A DNA stretch of 64,000 bases from Mesorhizobium sp. L-8-3 (GTDB lineage: Bacteria; Pseudomonadota; Alphaproteobacteria; Rhizobiales; Rhizobiaceae), in contig NZ_AP023262.1 in assembly GCF_016756615.1 (NCBI RefSeq), positions 4,217,501-4,281,500 on the forward strand, written 5' to 3'. Positions 63,177-64,000 of this stretch are shown piece after piece. The position numbers and the translations under genes were made by a program. The notes below the pieces were generated by a model. It saw nothing but the letters and a program-made list of their open reading frames with translations. It was not told the origin of the DNA and did not search any database. Within the stretch, counting starts at the first letter, position 1, and every line of letters starts with the position of its first letter.

Positions 63177-63397
63177 AGCCGGATGACATCGAAAGGGCTT
63201 TTCTGAAGTCCTCGCTGGATCGAGTTGGATCTGGCCAGGCTGTGCAACGATCCGTTTCAAGGCGCGATCTTGCCGAAGCGAAGCGCCGGATCAACGGTGA
63301 CTTCCGGCGAGCGGGTCCGGCAGCCTCCGGTTCAAGGTGGAAGATCGGAGGCGGCGGCATCTGAAAGCTTCATTCAACAACGCCAAGGAGTTGCATC
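63177..63397 (+). other. hsp20 leader region, ~220 nt
   Basis: No gene. The region could be an mRNA leader. Rhizobial small heat-shock genes often carry ROSE thermometers; I could not find a convincing one by eye. Confidence 0.3.
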
Positions 63398-63913
63398 ATG
63401 GCCGAAGCTGGCAAATTGCCCGTCAAGAAGTCTTCCGCGCCGGCGGAAGCCGGAGACTGGAATCCGTTCGACAGCCTCCGTCGAGAAATCGACCACCTGT
63501 TCGACGATTTTCGTCCCTTCGATTGGCGCCTTCCTTCCAGGGTTTTCAGGCCCCGGATATCTCATGCGCCATGGCAGGTCGCACCGGCGATGGACCTTGT
63601 CGAGAGGGACGACGCCTACGAGATCACAGCGGAGCTTCCCGGGCTTGACGAGAAGAACGTCGAGATCAAGCTCTCCAACCACACGCTGACGATCAAGGGC
63701 GAGAAGAGCGAGCAGAAGGAAGATAGGCAAAAGGACTATTATCTGTCCGAGCTGCGCTACGGTTCGTTTCAGCGAAGCTTCCAATTGCCCGAAGGCATCG
63801 ACGCCGACAGGATCGAGGCGAACTTCGCAAAGGGCGTGCTGACCGTGAAGCTGCCCAAGACGGCCGAGGCGAAGAAGGCCGAAAAGAAGATCGCGGTCAA
63901 GGCTGCCCCTTGA
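63398..63913 (+). CDS. Hsp20/alpha-crystallin small heat-shock protein
   Basis: A 171-aa protein with a Gly/Pro/Phe-containing N-terminal arm, an alpha-crystallin domain (~65-155) that has AMDLVERDDAYEITAELPGLDEKNVEIKLSNHTLTIKGEK and the A-x-x-x-G-V-L motif ANFAKGVLTVKLP, and a Lys/Ala-rich tail. It holds unfolded proteins in solution. It ends this run of stress genes and is followed by a strong terminator. Confidence 0.95.
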   Translation: MAEAGKLPVKKSSAPAEAGDWNPFDSLRREIDHLFDDFRPFDWRLPSRVFRPRISHAPWQVAPAMDLVERDDAYEITAELPGLDEKNVEIKLSNHTLTIKGEKSEQKEDRQKDYYLSELRYGSFQRSFQLPEGIDADRIEANFAKGVLTVKLPKTAEAKKAEKKIAVKAAP

Positions 63914-63923
63914 GCGCTCTCGC

Positions 63924-63958
63924 CTCGTCGGTGCGTCGGCAGGCGACGCACCGACGAG
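63924..63958 (+). terminator. terminator hairpin after hsp20
   Basis: CTCGTCGGTGCGTCG and CGACGCACCGACGAG form a perfect 15-bp stem around the loop GCAGG, starting 11 bases after the hsp20 stop. Confidence 0.75.
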
Positions 63959-64000
63959 CAGGTCAACCGGAACCACATGAACCCTCCGGTGAACAGCCAA

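Overview
The window looks like the chromosome of a GC-rich alphaproteobacterium of the order Hyphomicrobiales (Rhizobiales), most likely a Mesorhizobium/Aminobacter/Phyllobacteriaceae relative. The best evidence is a circularly permuted two-piece tmRNA encoding the tag ANDNYAEARLAA, an SspB-DUF4169-RHH operon, dispersed palindromic repeats of the kind known from rhizobia, and FNR/FixK-type operator boxes. I saw no rRNA, tRNA, CRISPR array, transposase or phage gene. The species call is inference.

Layout. 1-6.7 kb: an aromatic-catabolism-like cluster on one strand: MOSC fragment, VanB-type reductase, alpha/beta hydrolase, FAD phenol-type hydroxylase, RidA-like protein, ABM protein, and an HpaB/HpaC-type two-component monooxygenase. 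6.7-16.9 kb: housekeeping and accessory genes: an ECF sigma factor with its DGPF/YCII partner, an exported dienelactone hydrolase, a cupin protein, an EamA exporter divergent from an Lrp regulator, a thioesterase, a D-lactate dehydrogenase-like flavoprotein and an O-methyltransferase. 16.9-22.8 kb: a giant AsmA protein flanked by two palindromic repeat elements, then the sspB operon. 23.3-37.2 kb: a Kazal-type lipoprotein, an AraC regulator, an arginine deiminase/antiporter pair preceded by a decayed antiporter fragment, an RND pump sandwiched between two HdeD proteins, and a TetR/MFS divergent pair. 37.4-39.5 kb: an AAA_28-type NTPase, ssrA (tmRNA) and thyA.

39.6-64 kb is the most interesting part. 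It is a stress and low-oxygen survival region: two cytochromes c, a PNPOx-like protein, two universal stress proteins, a P-type ATPase overlapping a Ca2+/Na+ exchanger, an alcohol dehydrogenase fused to a GNAT acetyltransferase, a phasin, an SPW membrane protein, GroEL without GroES, a PRPP synthase paralogue, a kinase-fold phosphotransferase, a DUF3775 protein and Hsp20. At least seven clear and two degenerate TTGA-N6-TCAA (FNR/FixK) boxes lie in it, most of them 55-75 nt upstream of start codons. I found none in the intergenic regions further left. Embedded in the region is a sulfide module: a sulfide:quinone oxidoreductase with all three catalytic cysteines, a DUF2892 protein and an RND pump, divergent from an ArsR protein whose cysteine spacing matches the persulfide sensor SqrR/BigR. 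An ATTC-N8-GAAT palindrome overlaps that regulator's start codon.

How it may work together (inference): a FixK/FNR-type regulator encoded elsewhere would switch on fermentation (ADH), chaperones, Usp proteins, Ca2+ pumping and phasin when oxygen falls, while sulfide detoxification answers to its own repressor. Two genes in this region (the adenylate cyclase N-terminus and the SPW protein) are interrupted by apparent frameshifts, which are either sequencing errors or real decay.
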